A DNA stretch of 64,000 bases, taken from the NCBI GenBank assembly GCA_949825045.1, contig OX463816.1, forward strand, positions 14,565,579 through 14,629,578. Reading direction: 5' to 3'. This DNA comes from Argyresthia goedartella (lineage: Eukaryota; Arthropoda; Insecta; Lepidoptera; Argyresthiidae). Shown piece by piece: positions 34,201 to 43,325 of this stretch. The notes beneath the pieces are model-generated. The model had not been told where the DNA came from, did not search any database, and saw only the letters and a program-made list of their open reading frames with translations. Position 1 is the first letter of the stretch. Each line of letters begins with the position of its first letter. A program made the position numbers and the translations under genes.

Positions 34201-34757
34201 TCCCAAAATTAAAACAATTTGCAAAAGTTCTAAGGTTCTAAGTGAGCATAAATTGGCAATCTCTTTGTTGTTGTGGAATATACTCGACTAGATATCTAAG
34301 AGCCTTTATAATGCAGACCCATAATTGCAACCAAATACCGGTCTGGAAAGTTTACAAAGCCCCACCGTTGATTATGTAAATATGAAAATACAAAGTACCT
34401 ATAATTTAAACCTTATACTCGTAGGAGAAGACAAAATGTTTGGAGATCAAAAAGATCAGGTGTAGATTTACAAGCATAATATACATATACCTATATCTAT
34501 GTAGCCCATACATACAAATTTGAAATAATAAAGATATTTTTTTTTATAAGTTATTGATTATTAACATGTTCAGGGACAGATATCTGCCCAAAGCGAAATG
34601 TGAAAATGGCGCATTGTCTTTGAATTTAAATCGTTTATTTTTTAATAATTTTCGCCGTTGTTAGGCAGTTCAGTTATTTCTTACCTTGTCTCGCGGCACG
34701 CCCAAATATTTGAGGGCTTAATATTATAGCAACGCTAACAATCAACCACCAAAGCAT
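18890..34757 (-). CDS. Secreted CLIP-domain trypsin-like serine protease, complete, six exons
   Basis: Join 34757-34685, 34048-33882, 33080-32570, 30429-30261, 28792-28599 and 19281-18890 gives 501 residues; all six exons join in phase at GT..AG sites. A signal peptide (MLWWLIVSVAIILSPQIFG) leads. A CLIP domain has Cys at 27, 29, 35, 55, 82 and 83, ending VCCP. A linker of about 150 residues is rich in Q, N, R and G. Activation is expected at Arg248 before IIGG. The catalytic triad is complete: His296 (TAAHC), Asp358 (NDIALL) and Ser450 (GDSGGP). Asp444 predicts trypsin-like cleavage after Arg/Lys. Cys324 and Cys333 bracket a loop as in melanisation and Toll-pathway proteases, so a hemolymph cascade role is inferred. 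The short C-x-CVP opening of the CLIP resembles non-catalytic CLIPA homologues, unusual beside an intact triad. Intron 5 is 9.3 kb and full of transposons. Confidence 0.9.
19282..20084. other. Protease intron 5, right of exon 6: nothing recognised
   Basis: AT-rich sequence; a 62-codon frame at 19833-20021 shows no family features. Confidence 0.4.
20085..20510 (+). repeat. Dispersed repeat with GACGGACGG tract, copy 2
   Basis: It begins AAAAAACCGGTCAAGTGCGA, has CGCACGAAGGGTTCCGTACC and GATACAGCCTGGTGACAGAC plus (GGAC)6, and ends GGGTACGGAACCCTAAAAAG. It includes at 20205-20265 an inverted piece of family D. Confidence 0.75.
20511..21360. repeat. Inverted arrays of a ~20-bp unit (AAAGGTACATTTTGCG type)
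   Basis: At 20512-20595 units such as AAAATGTACCGTTCTC and AAAATGCAACCTTCTC repeat. At 21125-21350 the reverse-complement units (GAAGGTACATTTTGCGAAT, GAAAGGTGCATTTTGC, AAAGGGTACATTTTGCG) repeat about ten times. About 530 bp lie between. The layout is that of a fold-back element whose arms are short-unit tandem arrays. Confidence 0.6.
21534..22406 (+). pseudogene. CR1-like non-LTR retrotransposon, 5' part (endonuclease)
   Basis: Endonuclease motifs read in two frames: LNITHQNMQGLPGKE (about 21793) and DVICITEYWL (about 21872), then, after a stop at 21993, VCVYRPPRDEKG and IICGDLNVDLL (about 22190). The region after that decays and is cut at 22407 by an antisense retrotransposon. It belongs with 23546-25482. 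Confidence 0.75.
22407..23545 (-). pseudogene. Second non-LTR retrotransposon, 5'-truncated, inserted antisense
   Basis: On the minus strand it starts at the GSIIEP that replaces the usual PQGSxLGP box (23543-23526). It continues LFVNDMCNIFSEGSVYQFADD and KYLGLIIDNNLNWGPHIE, then a CR1-type tail (AVPSHIKVKYH, TWEYMLPVLLNELP). It ends with AATAAATAAA and a run of A (T9 at 22409-22417 on the plus strand). There is one frame change and one stop near 23210. Confidence 0.8.
23546..25482 (+). pseudogene. CR1-like non-LTR retrotransposon, RT and 3' end
   Basis: The linker ANNGKSKFNDGATFGI (about 23730) is followed by RT: SNFRPISVLPALSKIFEKI (about 23917), YGFTRGKSTADAG, CDLSKAFDCVDHDTL, GVPQGSILSPFLF and LFADDTSLV (about 24397). 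The C-terminal domain runs to LNDGTVWG at 25216. Stops at 24465 and 24833 and a gap between endonuclease and RT disable it. The 3' end has short repeats of the ATTTGAA type at 25459-25480, as CR1-group elements often do. It lies in protease intron 5, antisense to the host gene. Confidence 0.85.
25621..25679. repeat. Near-perfect palindrome
   Basis: The arm TATGAAAAAACTGTATTTTT (25621 on) is matched in inverted form up to 25679 with one base difference; the arms are about 26 bp and the loop about 5 bp. Confidence 0.9.
25700..26753. other. Protease intron 5, no gene seen
   Basis: A 107-codon plus-strand frame at 26076-26399 overlaps an antisense frame; neither has a recognisable domain. No shared repeat was noticed. 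Confidence 0.35.
26754..27172 (+). repeat. Dispersed repeat family D, copy 2
   Basis: ACTAGTGGCTCTGTGAGCTG to GGAGACGCTTCGCGCGCTCG, collinear with 18052-18520, about 85-90% alike by eye. Confidence 0.75.
27335..27595. mobile_element. MITE with AACTGGGGGTTA end, longer copy
   Basis: GGAAAATTTGCTGTGACTAC and CTCATTTCAGCCGCTATTTT and TTTTAGAAACTGGGGGTTAG are shared with 15612-15762. This copy carries about 120 bp of extra sequence in the middle. The left terminus is unclear. Confidence 0.5.
27596..28598. other. Protease intron 5, left of exon 5
   Basis: It contains the short CTCTGGCCCCACACTAGGAT motif at 28402-28421. A 78-codon antisense frame at 27685-27921, rich in Lys/Arg, has no known domain. 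Confidence 0.35.
28599..28792 (-). CDS. CLIP protease exon 5 (catalytic Asp)
   Basis: It follows GCGTATTTCAG and reads VEVTLAEYDKRTFPTDC to NDIALLRLQIRAPYT, ending at GTGAGA in phase 1. Confidence 0.9.
28950..29290 (+). repeat. Possible dispersed repeat (AACCCTCGACG type)
   Basis: TTTTTAACCCTCGACGAAAA and GTGGCACCCTACGCTCAAAG resemble, from memory, a repeat abundant in moths. No second copy was found in this window, so the call is weak. Confidence 0.25.
29291..30260. other. Protease intron 4, no gene seen
   Basis: AT-rich sequence. An imperfect palindrome at 30088-30144 is noted separately. Confidence 0.4.
30088..30144. repeat. Imperfect palindrome containing CACGTG
   Basis: TTAGGAAAGTCACGTGAC is matched in inverted form by GTCATGTGACTTTGCTAA with two mismatches and a 21-base spacer. 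Confidence 0.75.
30261..30429 (-). CDS. CLIP protease exon 4 (catalytic His)
   Basis: It follows CTTCCTCACAG and carries GGQVTEIDQFPWTVLLE and LTAAHCVHENEA, ending at GTGAGT in phase 2. Confidence 0.9.
30495..30945. mobile_element. Candidate MITE with AGCGACTAGTAAT-type terminal units
   Basis: Left units (AGCGACTGGTGATGAG, AAGTGAGCGACTAGTAATGC) are inverted at the right end (GTCGCTCACTTAGTAA twice, then TAATGCAG). The middle has two copies of a 37-bp segment (GACTGGCTAGGGTAGGTTAT type, about 30616 and 30720) separated by a variant of the GC core (GGAGCGGAGCGAAGCG). It lies in protease intron 3. Confidence 0.45.
30946..32569. other. Protease intron 3, no gene seen
   Basis: Non-coding, with a perfect 16-bp inverted repeat at 31385-31400/31411-31426 (GATTTTTACTCTCATT). 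Short frames at 30973-31203 and 32159-32368 lack any feature. Confidence 0.4.
32570..33080 (-). CDS. CLIP protease exon 3 (end of CLIP, Q/N-rich linker, activation site)
   Basis: After TACCTTTCAG the true frame starts VCCPKSTVSDSG and runs 170 codons through GQQWPNSGEQNQ-type low-complexity repeats to CCGRDPSVSDRIIG. A different 138-codon frame across the same bases is a shadow. Confidence 0.88.
33081..33881. other. Protease intron 2, no gene seen
   Basis: AT-rich, without recognisable repeats. Confidence 0.4.
33882..34048 (-). CDS. CLIP protease exon 2 (most of the CLIP domain)
   Basis: It follows a GTTGACTTCAG acceptor, reads PCECVPSTDCSS through PPPFGGDY and ends at GTATGT in phase 0. 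Confidence 0.85.
34685..34757 (-). CDS. CLIP protease exon 1 (signal peptide)
   Basis: The ATG at 34757 opens a 24-codon hydrophobic leader ending at a GTAAGA donor in phase 1. It was too short to appear as an open reading frame. Minus-strand TTTTATAAC lies about 20 bases upstream. Confidence 0.8.
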
Positions 34758-35630
34758 TTTGTAAAACCTTTGTTATAAAATCACAAAATATGTTCTGTTA
34801 TTTTCCAAGTTTACAGAAAAAAAGATGTTTATTTAATTGACCGACCAGATGTCTGTCTAATAGCAGATTGATGAATGGAATTATGTTATTGAAATGTTGA
34901 ATAGATGTGGGTATTTACCAGTAATTAAATGTCGTTAGCAAACGGCAGTACGTACTTACTTTATAGGGAAGTTTGTTGACAATCAATCAGTAATTAACAG
35001 TGAATGTCGTCCAGAACGGAATCCTAATCAACTACTAAATACGGGTATTATTATAGCCCAGTATGTTTGGTGATGTAGTAAATATTTTAATTTGTTTTTT
35101 TGCTTAAGCATAGGCTAGTCATGAAAAATTTAAGTTTTAAGACCTCCAGGCACACTTTTAGTCGCACAGATTTAGTCAAAACTGTTTTTGGAAATATCTC
35201 CTTTCCGGCTCATTATCAATCAATTAATCAATATCAACGAAATAAACTATATAAAATTACCTTTAACTCATGTCTGAGCCTCTTATTGTGAAATCAGTAT
35301 TTTTAGCGTACGGGTCTATTTCAACATACATTTTGGCCAAACATACATTCTCAAGCTGCCAGTCGGTAGGAGTAAGTAGCGCTTTTTTCAAGCTTCCATA
35401 GCTAAAAGGTGCCTAATGGGATCCTAATACTAAGCCTACGCTGTCCGTCCGTCCTTATGTCCGTCCGTCATTCCGATAGTCTGTCCATTCTACCATCTGT
35501 CTATCATCTTTGGAATAGCGTTGACTGAGGAGTTAGGTTTAATAAACATTATAATATAAAATTGATATTCATTTCAATTTGATACATACCTTCAAGTGTC
35601 CATGAGAAAAAGGTTCTAAGAGAGAAAAAG
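34758..35630. other. Upstream flank of the protease gene
   Basis: It should hold the protease promoter. A partial copy of the GACGGACGG repeat (CTGTCCGTCCGTCC orientation) lies at 35340-35480. No distinct immune-response element could be recognised. Confidence 0.35.
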
Positions 35631-35636
35631 AAAAAA

Positions 35637-35684
35637 CTGGCGCACGAACCGACATAGGCAGAGCTGTGTCGGTTCGTGCGCCAG
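35637..35684. repeat. Perfect GC-rich 18-bp hairpin
   Basis: CTGGCGCACGAACCGACA at 35637-35654 is exactly inverted at 35667-35684 around a 12-base loop. It stands out from AT-rich flanks. Confidence 0.95.
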
Positions 35685-36289
35685 AGGGCCAACGAAGTGA
35701 TCCTATAAGGTTTTTTACTTTCGAGTTGAACGAAGTGAAAATTAAGGGAGTATTGTAATCGTAAAAAAAGGGGGTTGAGATTTTGATGGGGAAAGGTTCT
35801 TTATCGTTAAATTAGTCCGAAAAAGTGAAAAAAAAAAACAAATGTGTATGTATATGTGTATGTGTGCAAGTCTATGTATCTGTGTATGGATGGCTGTTTT
35901 CCGTTGTCAGCTCTAGAGCCAAAAGCACTGAACCGAATTGGATGAAATTTTGTATTGGGGGTTATTTTCTAAATATCTAGGATTATTTTCTTGTTTTTGG
36001 ATAACTTGATTATTTAAGGTACCTGTAATACAAATCGAACACATTTATTGAGTTTATTCAAAAACGGGACGAACGATTTTTTTCAAACTTCTCGTCATAG
36101 TATCTCTTAATATCATCTATAACATGGCATACTCGGTCATTAGGTACCGCAAAACTCTAAAAATTGTAACTCCCATACAATATGCACACAGTGCCATATA
36201 TCCCGTACATTAGGCGACGACGGGCGGAATAAGCTCATAGTGCGGGGCATGGCTAAAGTAGAAAGGAGTTGTTTTGTATGGTGGAGTGG

Positions 36290-36493
36290 TTGTTAGGGAC
36301 ATCATTCTGAACAACTTTTAGTATGGGGCCGACTTGATGAGAGCAACTTTATTTTCAACTCCACCATATAACTTGTTAGCTAACTAACTTCGTTAGCGCT
36401 AGGCCCGAAATGTACTGAGATAGAAAAATAAAGTTGCACTGATCACGTCGGTTCCATAGTAAAAGTTGTTCAGAATGATGTCCCTAAGAACCA
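36290..36493. mobile_element. Fold-back repeat
   Basis: Left arm 36290-36355 (TTAGGGACATCATTCTGAAC and so on) and right arm 36421-36493 are inverted copies at about 85% identity, with a 65-base centre. The right arm also matches 14245-14372. Confidence 0.75.
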
Positions 36494-36849
36494 CTTTTCG
36501 GCTTGTAACTCCCTTTCTGTTAGACCCTGTATACTTTATCTTAGAACTTCTTAAACGTCTCCTAAATGCCTGCACACGAATATCCACAAACTATTATTTA
36601 AATAACAACACCGAAAGCATCATGCGAGAAAGTTAGTACAGCACTCAGAGAAAAATCGGCTAACAAAGCGACAATAAAAGCTTTGTTAGAATTTTATTGT
36701 TACCGCACGTAAGTGCATCGTCGCTGCAGCTATAGGCCCATAGTTGCTGTGGCAACTTTTTTATTGTTGAAATTATTTTTGTTATTATAGCTAAAGACAC
36801 GTAGATACGGTAACTATGTTAAAAATGTTTAAACGGGATAACAACGGCA

Positions 36850-37080
36850 CGTTGTCAACTTATCAACGTTATGAAGTGATATTGTAGCAAAGTTTAATCT
36901 ATCAAAATAGGCGTTGTTACTATGGCTAAATGGTGTTGTTGACAAGGCAACGTTATGAAGTGATGTTACAGCAAAGTTTAATCTATCAAAATAACAGTTG
37001 TTACTACGGCTAAATGATGTTGTTGATACGGCAACGTTATATACTAACAAGATACGAAGTAGATGTTTTAACAAAGTATT
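36850..37080. repeat. 84-bp minisatellite, about 2.7 copies
   Basis: CAACGTTAT recurs at 36864, 36948 and 37032, exactly 84 bp apart. The first two units are nearly identical (GCAAAGTTTAATCTATCAAA in both); the third decays. Because 84 is a multiple of three, the minus strand stays open across the array (81 codons), with no recognisable protein. Confidence 0.9.
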
Positions 37081-37324
37081 CTTAGATAAAATTACAAAGT
37101 GACGTCTTATACTTGTTCTCGCAAGCGCAAACTGTTTCTCCTATTCTGCCAGTTTCAACGTGGATGTCGTGCAGAGAAGTAGTGTTTGTGCTCAAGAGTG
37201 ATATGAAATATGGCATTGGAGACTTTTTTAACAGAAAATAAACTGCGGCATCTGCTGCAGTCATGCTTGGTAAGTAACAGTGCCCTAATACAATTATGAG
37301 GTTCATGTCGTTGACCCGTTGTCG

Positions 37325-37760
37325 TTGTCGTTCACCGTCTTGAATCCAGAAACCCACAAAACAAAATCGCGATAGATCTGCTGCAAGAAGACTCCAACCT
37401 CATGCAACGATGGTCGCAACAATGGAACTCAACAATGGCCGGCAAATTGAGCTCAGATCTTGTTCCAGGCTCCAAACTAAAGGGGTCCCAGCTTCCAAGG
37501 CGCGACTGGTGTAACTTCAACAGACTACGCACGGGACTACGCATGGACGCTGTGCCCAATATAAACATCGCTGCGGCTGGATAGACTCCCCTGCTTGTAC
37601 CTGCGGAATTGAAGTACAAGACATCCAACATATTATCTCTGAATGCCCAGAAACGTGATATACCGGGGAACTCCCGAGGACCTGATCAAGCTTACTGACG
37701 AAGCCACCGAGTGGCTTAAATCCCTTAATATTAACTTGTAATTTGGTATGAACTGTTTAC
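37325..37760 (+). pseudogene. Jockey-like non-LTR retrotransposon C-terminal fragment
   Basis: LPRRDWCNFNRLRTG (about 37492) is the typical LPRxxWxxLNRxRTG start of the C-terminal domain. Broken frames follow for C-x-CG, QDIQHIISECPE (about 37614) and EATEWLKSLNINL ending at 37740. At least two frame changes are present. AATAAATAA at 37772 may be its poly-A signal. Confidence 0.65.
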
Positions 37761-38745
37761 TAATGCCATAGGAATAAATAAGTAAAGTAGAGATTATTAC
37801 ATACTTTTGATATAAATATTTTCTTATTTTCTTTTAGGATTCTCAAATACCTCTATCCTCTTATCGTATCTTGTGCTACCCAAGCAATGTACTATGTTGT
37901 AGATTTCAATCCCTTCACTTTGTAAATGGTACACTGAAAAAAATCTATATTCCTCGAAGCTTCTTCCTATATATTGTTACGGGTATAAGTACCTTGACCG
38001 GAGTGCTCTGTGTATGCACCATACAGATGTATGGTGTACATTAAACATAGTTCAGGGTACGCATACTCCTGGAATAATAGTCAGAAGCTTCGGGGAGTAT
38101 ATAATATTTTTTCATGGTGTACCATTAACAAAGTGCAGGGATAAGATCAGCCATGTTACTTTGCTAGAGCAGCAAAATATATACGAGAAAAGTAACTTTG
38201 TCGGAGAAGCAACGGTGAATTGATAAAAGCACAAAGGAAGATAGCTAATTTAACAAAACAAAATTAGATCCACGGACAGTAAACCTTTGTCTTTTTAGCA
38301 AAACCCCTTGTCATCGGGACAATATACCTTTGATATGATAGAAAAAGGCATTTGTCATGGGAACAAAAGGACAAGAAATCATATAGTGACACGAACAATT
38401 TTAGCATTGTAATTTCAACAATGTTTTATTGCTATTACATCAAAATTGGTAAATTTACTTAGTAACAATAAAAACGTTGCCCTCATAACTACGCACCTTT
38501 GACGGCTGTCCAGCATCAAAGTTTTTTTGTTGCAATGGCAATATTTTTGTGTGACCTCCACAATGAATTTTTCTCTTTGTGACCCCTTTTATTTAACGGC
38601 GAAATGAATATTGAAGTAGACTTTGTGGCGCTAATATGCTAAAACTATTCTTCACTTAAAGAGGTTGAGAAGAATTATAGAAAATTTTCTTTAGTTTATT
38701 ATCGTAAAATGAGCTGTTTAAGCAACATGAAAAAAGGGAAATATT
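37761..38745. other. No gene seen
   Basis: AT-rich, short frames only; no repeat was matched elsewhere in the window. Confidence 0.4.
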
Positions 38746-38973
38746 GAACTGCACATCAAAAATACTGATTTGCACAGCATATATCAGGGCAAAAAAGGTA
38801 GCTTAGGTGAAGGGCAAAAGGGGGTGAGCGAAGCGAAGCCCCTTTTACCTTCGTGTTACAACAAAAAAAAATGCTTAAAACATAAACTTTAGTAAACATA
38901 AAATATTTAAATCATAAAAAGTGTTTTTGTTGATCCTTTTTTGCTGTGGAAATCAGTATTTTTGAAGTGCGAT
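38746..38973. mobile_element. MITE family B copy 3
   Basis: Ends ACTGCACATCAAAAATACTG and CAGTATTTTTGAAGTGCGAT are inverted. The minus-orientation core GGGGGTGAGCGAAGCGAAGC is at 38820-38840. It is the cleanest uninterrupted copy. Confidence 0.85.
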
Positions 38974-39417
38974 TAAATACAAGCCAAAAAAAATAATATC
39001 AAAAATTATATTTTTCACGACCGGGTGGTCATATGGGCTATATATAACATCCTCTACTCCACCTTTTATAGGGCAAAGCCTCTTTTTTATCCCTAATGGC
39101 ATTGTTAGGTGCAATGCTCTTCTTATATTTACCTTTATTTTGAAAACTTTTATATGATGTCGTCGTCAGTGCCTCTAGTTTAAGTTTTGATAGTTTTCGA
39201 ATACTTTTATAGTTTCAGTTTTCTTCCATACATTTACAAGCAGCGCCTCTAGCGGAAACTATCATGAACTAAAATTGGTAGTATGAGTTATTTCAAATCG
39301 TAGTTTTCGAAAACGAAATAAGTTTACGTGTAAATAATACCTTTTTGGTAGTACGAGTTACATGTTGGAATACGTCTCGCCAACTTTACAAAAAGGCTAG
39401 CAATTCTAAAAGACCAG

Positions 39418-39840
39418 CTAGCAACTGGTCACTGATTGATCATTCTTGCTTTTAACATCTAGTTTCTCATATTTTGCTGTACATACAATGCTGTGGATCT
39501 CATTTCCGTGTCTTTGCTTATTTGGCTTACCTCTTCTGGTCCGTATAACAAAACTCATTTGAATTGAAATTAATTTGCGTTGGCGGATTCGAAACTGGTC
39601 GATTGCGTATTTACAAGACATACAAAGCAGCACGACACCGCCACTTATAACCATTTCGTTAGCGGAGTGGAGTCCAGGTATATCAGAAAGGTATAATAAG
39701 TGCTGGTGCAGGAGTTGGAATGGAATAGAAGCACTCTTGCACCAGGCCTTTGTGCATCTGGTGCAGGAGATATGAAAGGTCCGCTCATGTGGATTAGGCG
39801 CAGGTTCTTTAAGACCCTGGGAAGAAATGAATTGATGCAC
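39418..39840 (-). other. Unassigned 140-codon open frame
   Basis: This minus-strand frame starts MHQFISSQGLKEP, has a hydrophobic MVISGGVVLLCMSC segment and ends at TGA 39418. A CATTTCTTCCCAG acceptor-like site precedes residue 9. No domain is recognised. It could be a decayed exon or chance. Confidence 0.2.
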
Positions 39841-40192
39841 ACAGGTATCTCATAGAAAATAATATATACTATCTATATAAAAATGAATTGCTGAAGTCAT
39901 TGGTAAGCGCGAAATTTGCAAATGGGGTTTGGATTACCGGTTTTTAAACTATTCTTTGAAGTCTCAGTAAGTTTCAAGAAGAAAATTTGAAAAACGCGAA
40001 AGGAACAGCCGAAGGATCCTTCTTTCTAGGAATGACGTCTGTCGGTTTTGCTATTTTTCACTGTAACACCGATTTAATCGGATCCCCGATTTTTCTCTTT
40101 TACTGACCTCATCTACATCGTTCTGTTATATGGTTTTTCAAACCTAATTGAAATTAAGCTCTGCCAGCAGAAAAATAGAGAAATTTCCCTTT

Positions 40193-40732
40193 TCAAGCAT
40201 CAATCCAGTCCGGCACTTCATAGTAAAAGGCTGAGGACGACAGAGGCCTGAATAAATAAAACATGAGAACGGATGCAATAGAAAATCTGTATAATTGGTC
40301 TGTCGAACGCATCGAGGCTGCAACCAACTCACGCGCTCGTCTGCGTTCGGTCCAAAATTCAATTAGCAGGGAAACATCCGTTTTGGACAATGACGTAGAA
40401 AGATCAAGCATTTGGATTTGGATGAGTGTACCCAGTTGAAACACAATTGTTATGAGTACGGTAGGAAAACGAATTGGGTGCAAAGCAAAACAAATAGTCT
40501 CACAGTCACAATCTATTCCTAAACGATTAGCCAGTTTGTCGATATTGAGTTTTACGTGACAGTGGGCCAGCCTTTCGCCACAGCTCTGAAGACGTAAAGA
40601 TGTCCCTACGCACGTGTTTGTTTTGACTACCCAGTAATATAAAAAGTTGGCACCTAGAATTACTCGCATTGTCTCTTCCCGACCTCTGTGGAGTTGCGGT
40701 TCGAATCTTTGCCTCCCAAGAGAGAGGTTCAT
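40193..40732 (-). other. Unassigned 179-codon open frame, partly hydrophobic
   Basis: The minus-strand frame has a likely membrane segment (FPTVLITIVFQLGTLIQI) followed by EFWTERRRARELVAASM and a second hydrophobic stretch (FSIASVLMFYLF). A CTTCCTTCGCAG acceptor-like site lies just upstream. The pattern of a helix, a W-x-E/R-x-R basic loop and another helix recalls insect chemoreceptors only loosely. Not enough for a family call. Confidence 0.25.
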
Positions 40733-40823
40733 CTCACGGCTGCGAAGGAAGAAAAATAAACCCCACGTCTTGAATATGGATGGAAGAGCATGACGAAGTT
40801 ATTTCTGGTTCCCACGACACATG

Positions 40824-41395
40824 GTATCCTAATGTGGGGCCAGAAGCAATGAAGTTATGTTTATTTACCTCAACTGGCTGTCACATCCAAACTTACAGAC
40901 ATTTTATCACTCCAGAGCAGGGCATTGCAGCAGGGCCGGGGCTTAAATGTGCAGCTTTGAGAGGACCCTCGTTACCGTTGTTTAATCGAGACCTACAGTT
41001 AATTTAATTTACTTTTAAAACATTCTGCTTGTCCTGGAGTGCGTCCAAACGACCAAACTCAAGCGCGAGGAGTTTTAACTCTAATTCAACAGAGCTAATG
41101 AGGTTGGTAGTAAAAAACAACATGCGCAGATAATAAACACTGCTATTAAAAATAAAATAAAATTTTATTTACAAAACAATACGTCTCAATTGTGAGATCT
41201 CTTCGGAGCATTTTGTATAGATTGTTGAGCTACCTATATTAGATCGATATTAAATAAAAATTTAATTACTATCATTCAAACGGCGAAGGAAAACATAAAA
41301 ATTCAAAATTATTTAATTTCCATACAGCGCAATCTCAAAGGCTCCCACACTAGGCTCAGCCTGCGTCGTGCGTGGGTGCCTGTAAGCAGATTTAA
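40824..41395. repeat. Short dispersed motif copies (inverted ATCCTAATGTGGGGCCAG and related)
   Basis: 40826-40846 is the reverse complement of the 12764 motif. 41341-41390 has a relative (CCCACACTAGGCTCAGCCTG). The rest of the segment is AT-rich. Confidence 0.45.
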
Positions 41396-43325
41396 CATTT
41401 AAAGTTGATATTTTATTTCTTACTCATTTATTGCTTAATCAGCATAACTTAACATAAAATAAAAGTATCTAGATAAAATTATCCTCTTGTTTCATAAAAC
41501 TCAACTTTTGTTTGATTCGCCAAAGACCACTTTAATCAAATGGGTTGTTATGGAGAGGGCCCCTTGAGACTACGTTCGAGTGGCCCCTAAATATTGTGGA
41601 GGATTTAATGAATCAATAGACGGCAATTGTGCTTAATACATCTTTTTATTGGTTTGAATACGTACCTTACATACTTATTGATTTTAAGACGTTTACTTAC
41701 GTATTAAAACTTTTATAGCATGTGGCGAACAATACAACTTCTTGTTTGTAACTCTTTGTTGGCCCTTCTTGCTTACAACAAAAAATAACATATAAATAAA
41801 AGTCTACCAGCAAACGATGGTCCCTTTATAGGGCATAGGCCAACATCGGTCGATATTTCGATATTTCGACCCATACTCACCAAAGTCACTCTTATTCACA
41901 TAATAATTATGTAAATTTTGAACCTTATGAATTTTCGAGTAGTTGGTGAATGAGCAAAGGTCTTGAAAATGACTTAGCATCACAGAACTCAATTAAAGTA
42001 TTTTTTGAACGCATCCAAATCGCGGGTGATATGAGCTTGTCCATAAAAAAAAGTTATGACATCTCGCCGGTTTTCACGATAAGATTTCTCAATTTTTTCG
42101 TGATAAATATGCATTAAAAGGTATGTAATCAGCTACATTATTGATATTTATCATTAATTAGTTCAATCAGTATTTATTTAAAATTATAAACAACAAAGCA
42201 GTTTTTATACCATACTCCACGTATTCATTCCTCATTTCAGTTATGCAATGTTTTTGTAAATTGTCGTATTTTGTCTTTAGATATTGTACTGAAATTTTAT
42301 GAGGGGGCAGGCACATAATTGTATTATGATGTCACATCAAGAAATATTCATTGCAAGTTTCTGCTAAGATATTTATACAAAACTATTTTCAAAATATAGG
42401 TTAGAATTTTGTAATTTTTTTTGACATTTTCACCTAAAATTTTCAGATGCATTCAAAAAAGAACCTGCACGTCAGACCTCAACAATCTCGAAAATAAATG
42501 AAAAAATATTGATTTGCCTTATTTTATTTAATAATTACCTAAAATAACAGATATATTCTAAATTGAACAGAAAGCTCACTGGTCAAATGATACACTACAT
42601 ACAGTATGTATTTAATACTTACTGGTCAAATGGTAGACAAATGGTTGGTGGTCATTTTGGTTCCAGATGGTCATTGGTCATATGGTTGTCCACCTGTTTT
42701 TTAGCTTTTTCGGAGTGTGACATAAATTTTAAGAAATTACTTTATTGGTTTAACCCAACAGAGCAACATATCCAAAAATCAAAGTTGTCACTTTGATTGC
42801 ACAAGGCCAAAAATATTGAATTGCCCTATAAAGGGTTAACAGGAGAAGTAGATTGATGAGCGCGGAAGACTTTTGTGTGCAACTATTATATATTTTCTAT
42901 TCCCATATTTCGATAAACAGGCAAATGACGTCCTAAACAAATTCAAAGTAACAACATAAAAACAAACATGTAAATTGTATAACTTAAAGGCAATATTCGC
43001 TATAAATCATGTGCAACCCCATAGAGCGTGTCTACACATCCATCAACGTTCTTAGTTCCCATGGTAGGGGTGTCACCCTCTGAACAAGCCAACCTATGGA
43101 ACAACATTAACTTGATTTTGTGAACGAAGAACGATTACTCTGTATTTGATTACATTAATGGTGTGAGGAAATCTAGTCGAATTCAATTTGATATTGAAGT
43201 AAACTACGTTTGTTTTGTTTGTGATTTGGAAACAATCGAAAATCTAAATTAACAATTCACGCCACTGGCCTCTTGCCTTGAAAATGATAGGGAATATTAT
43301 TATAAATTATTATTTTATAATTTAT
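41396..43325. other. No gene seen
   Basis: AT-rich. At 42585-42720 a TGGTCA(A/T)ATGGT-type unit repeats about five times, a layout like the terminal units of the MITE families here, but no partner end was found. Confidence 0.35.

Noticed and set aside
35637..35684. microRNA precursor
   Set aside because: The perfect stem is only 18 bp and flanks do not extend the pairing to the length a precursor needs.
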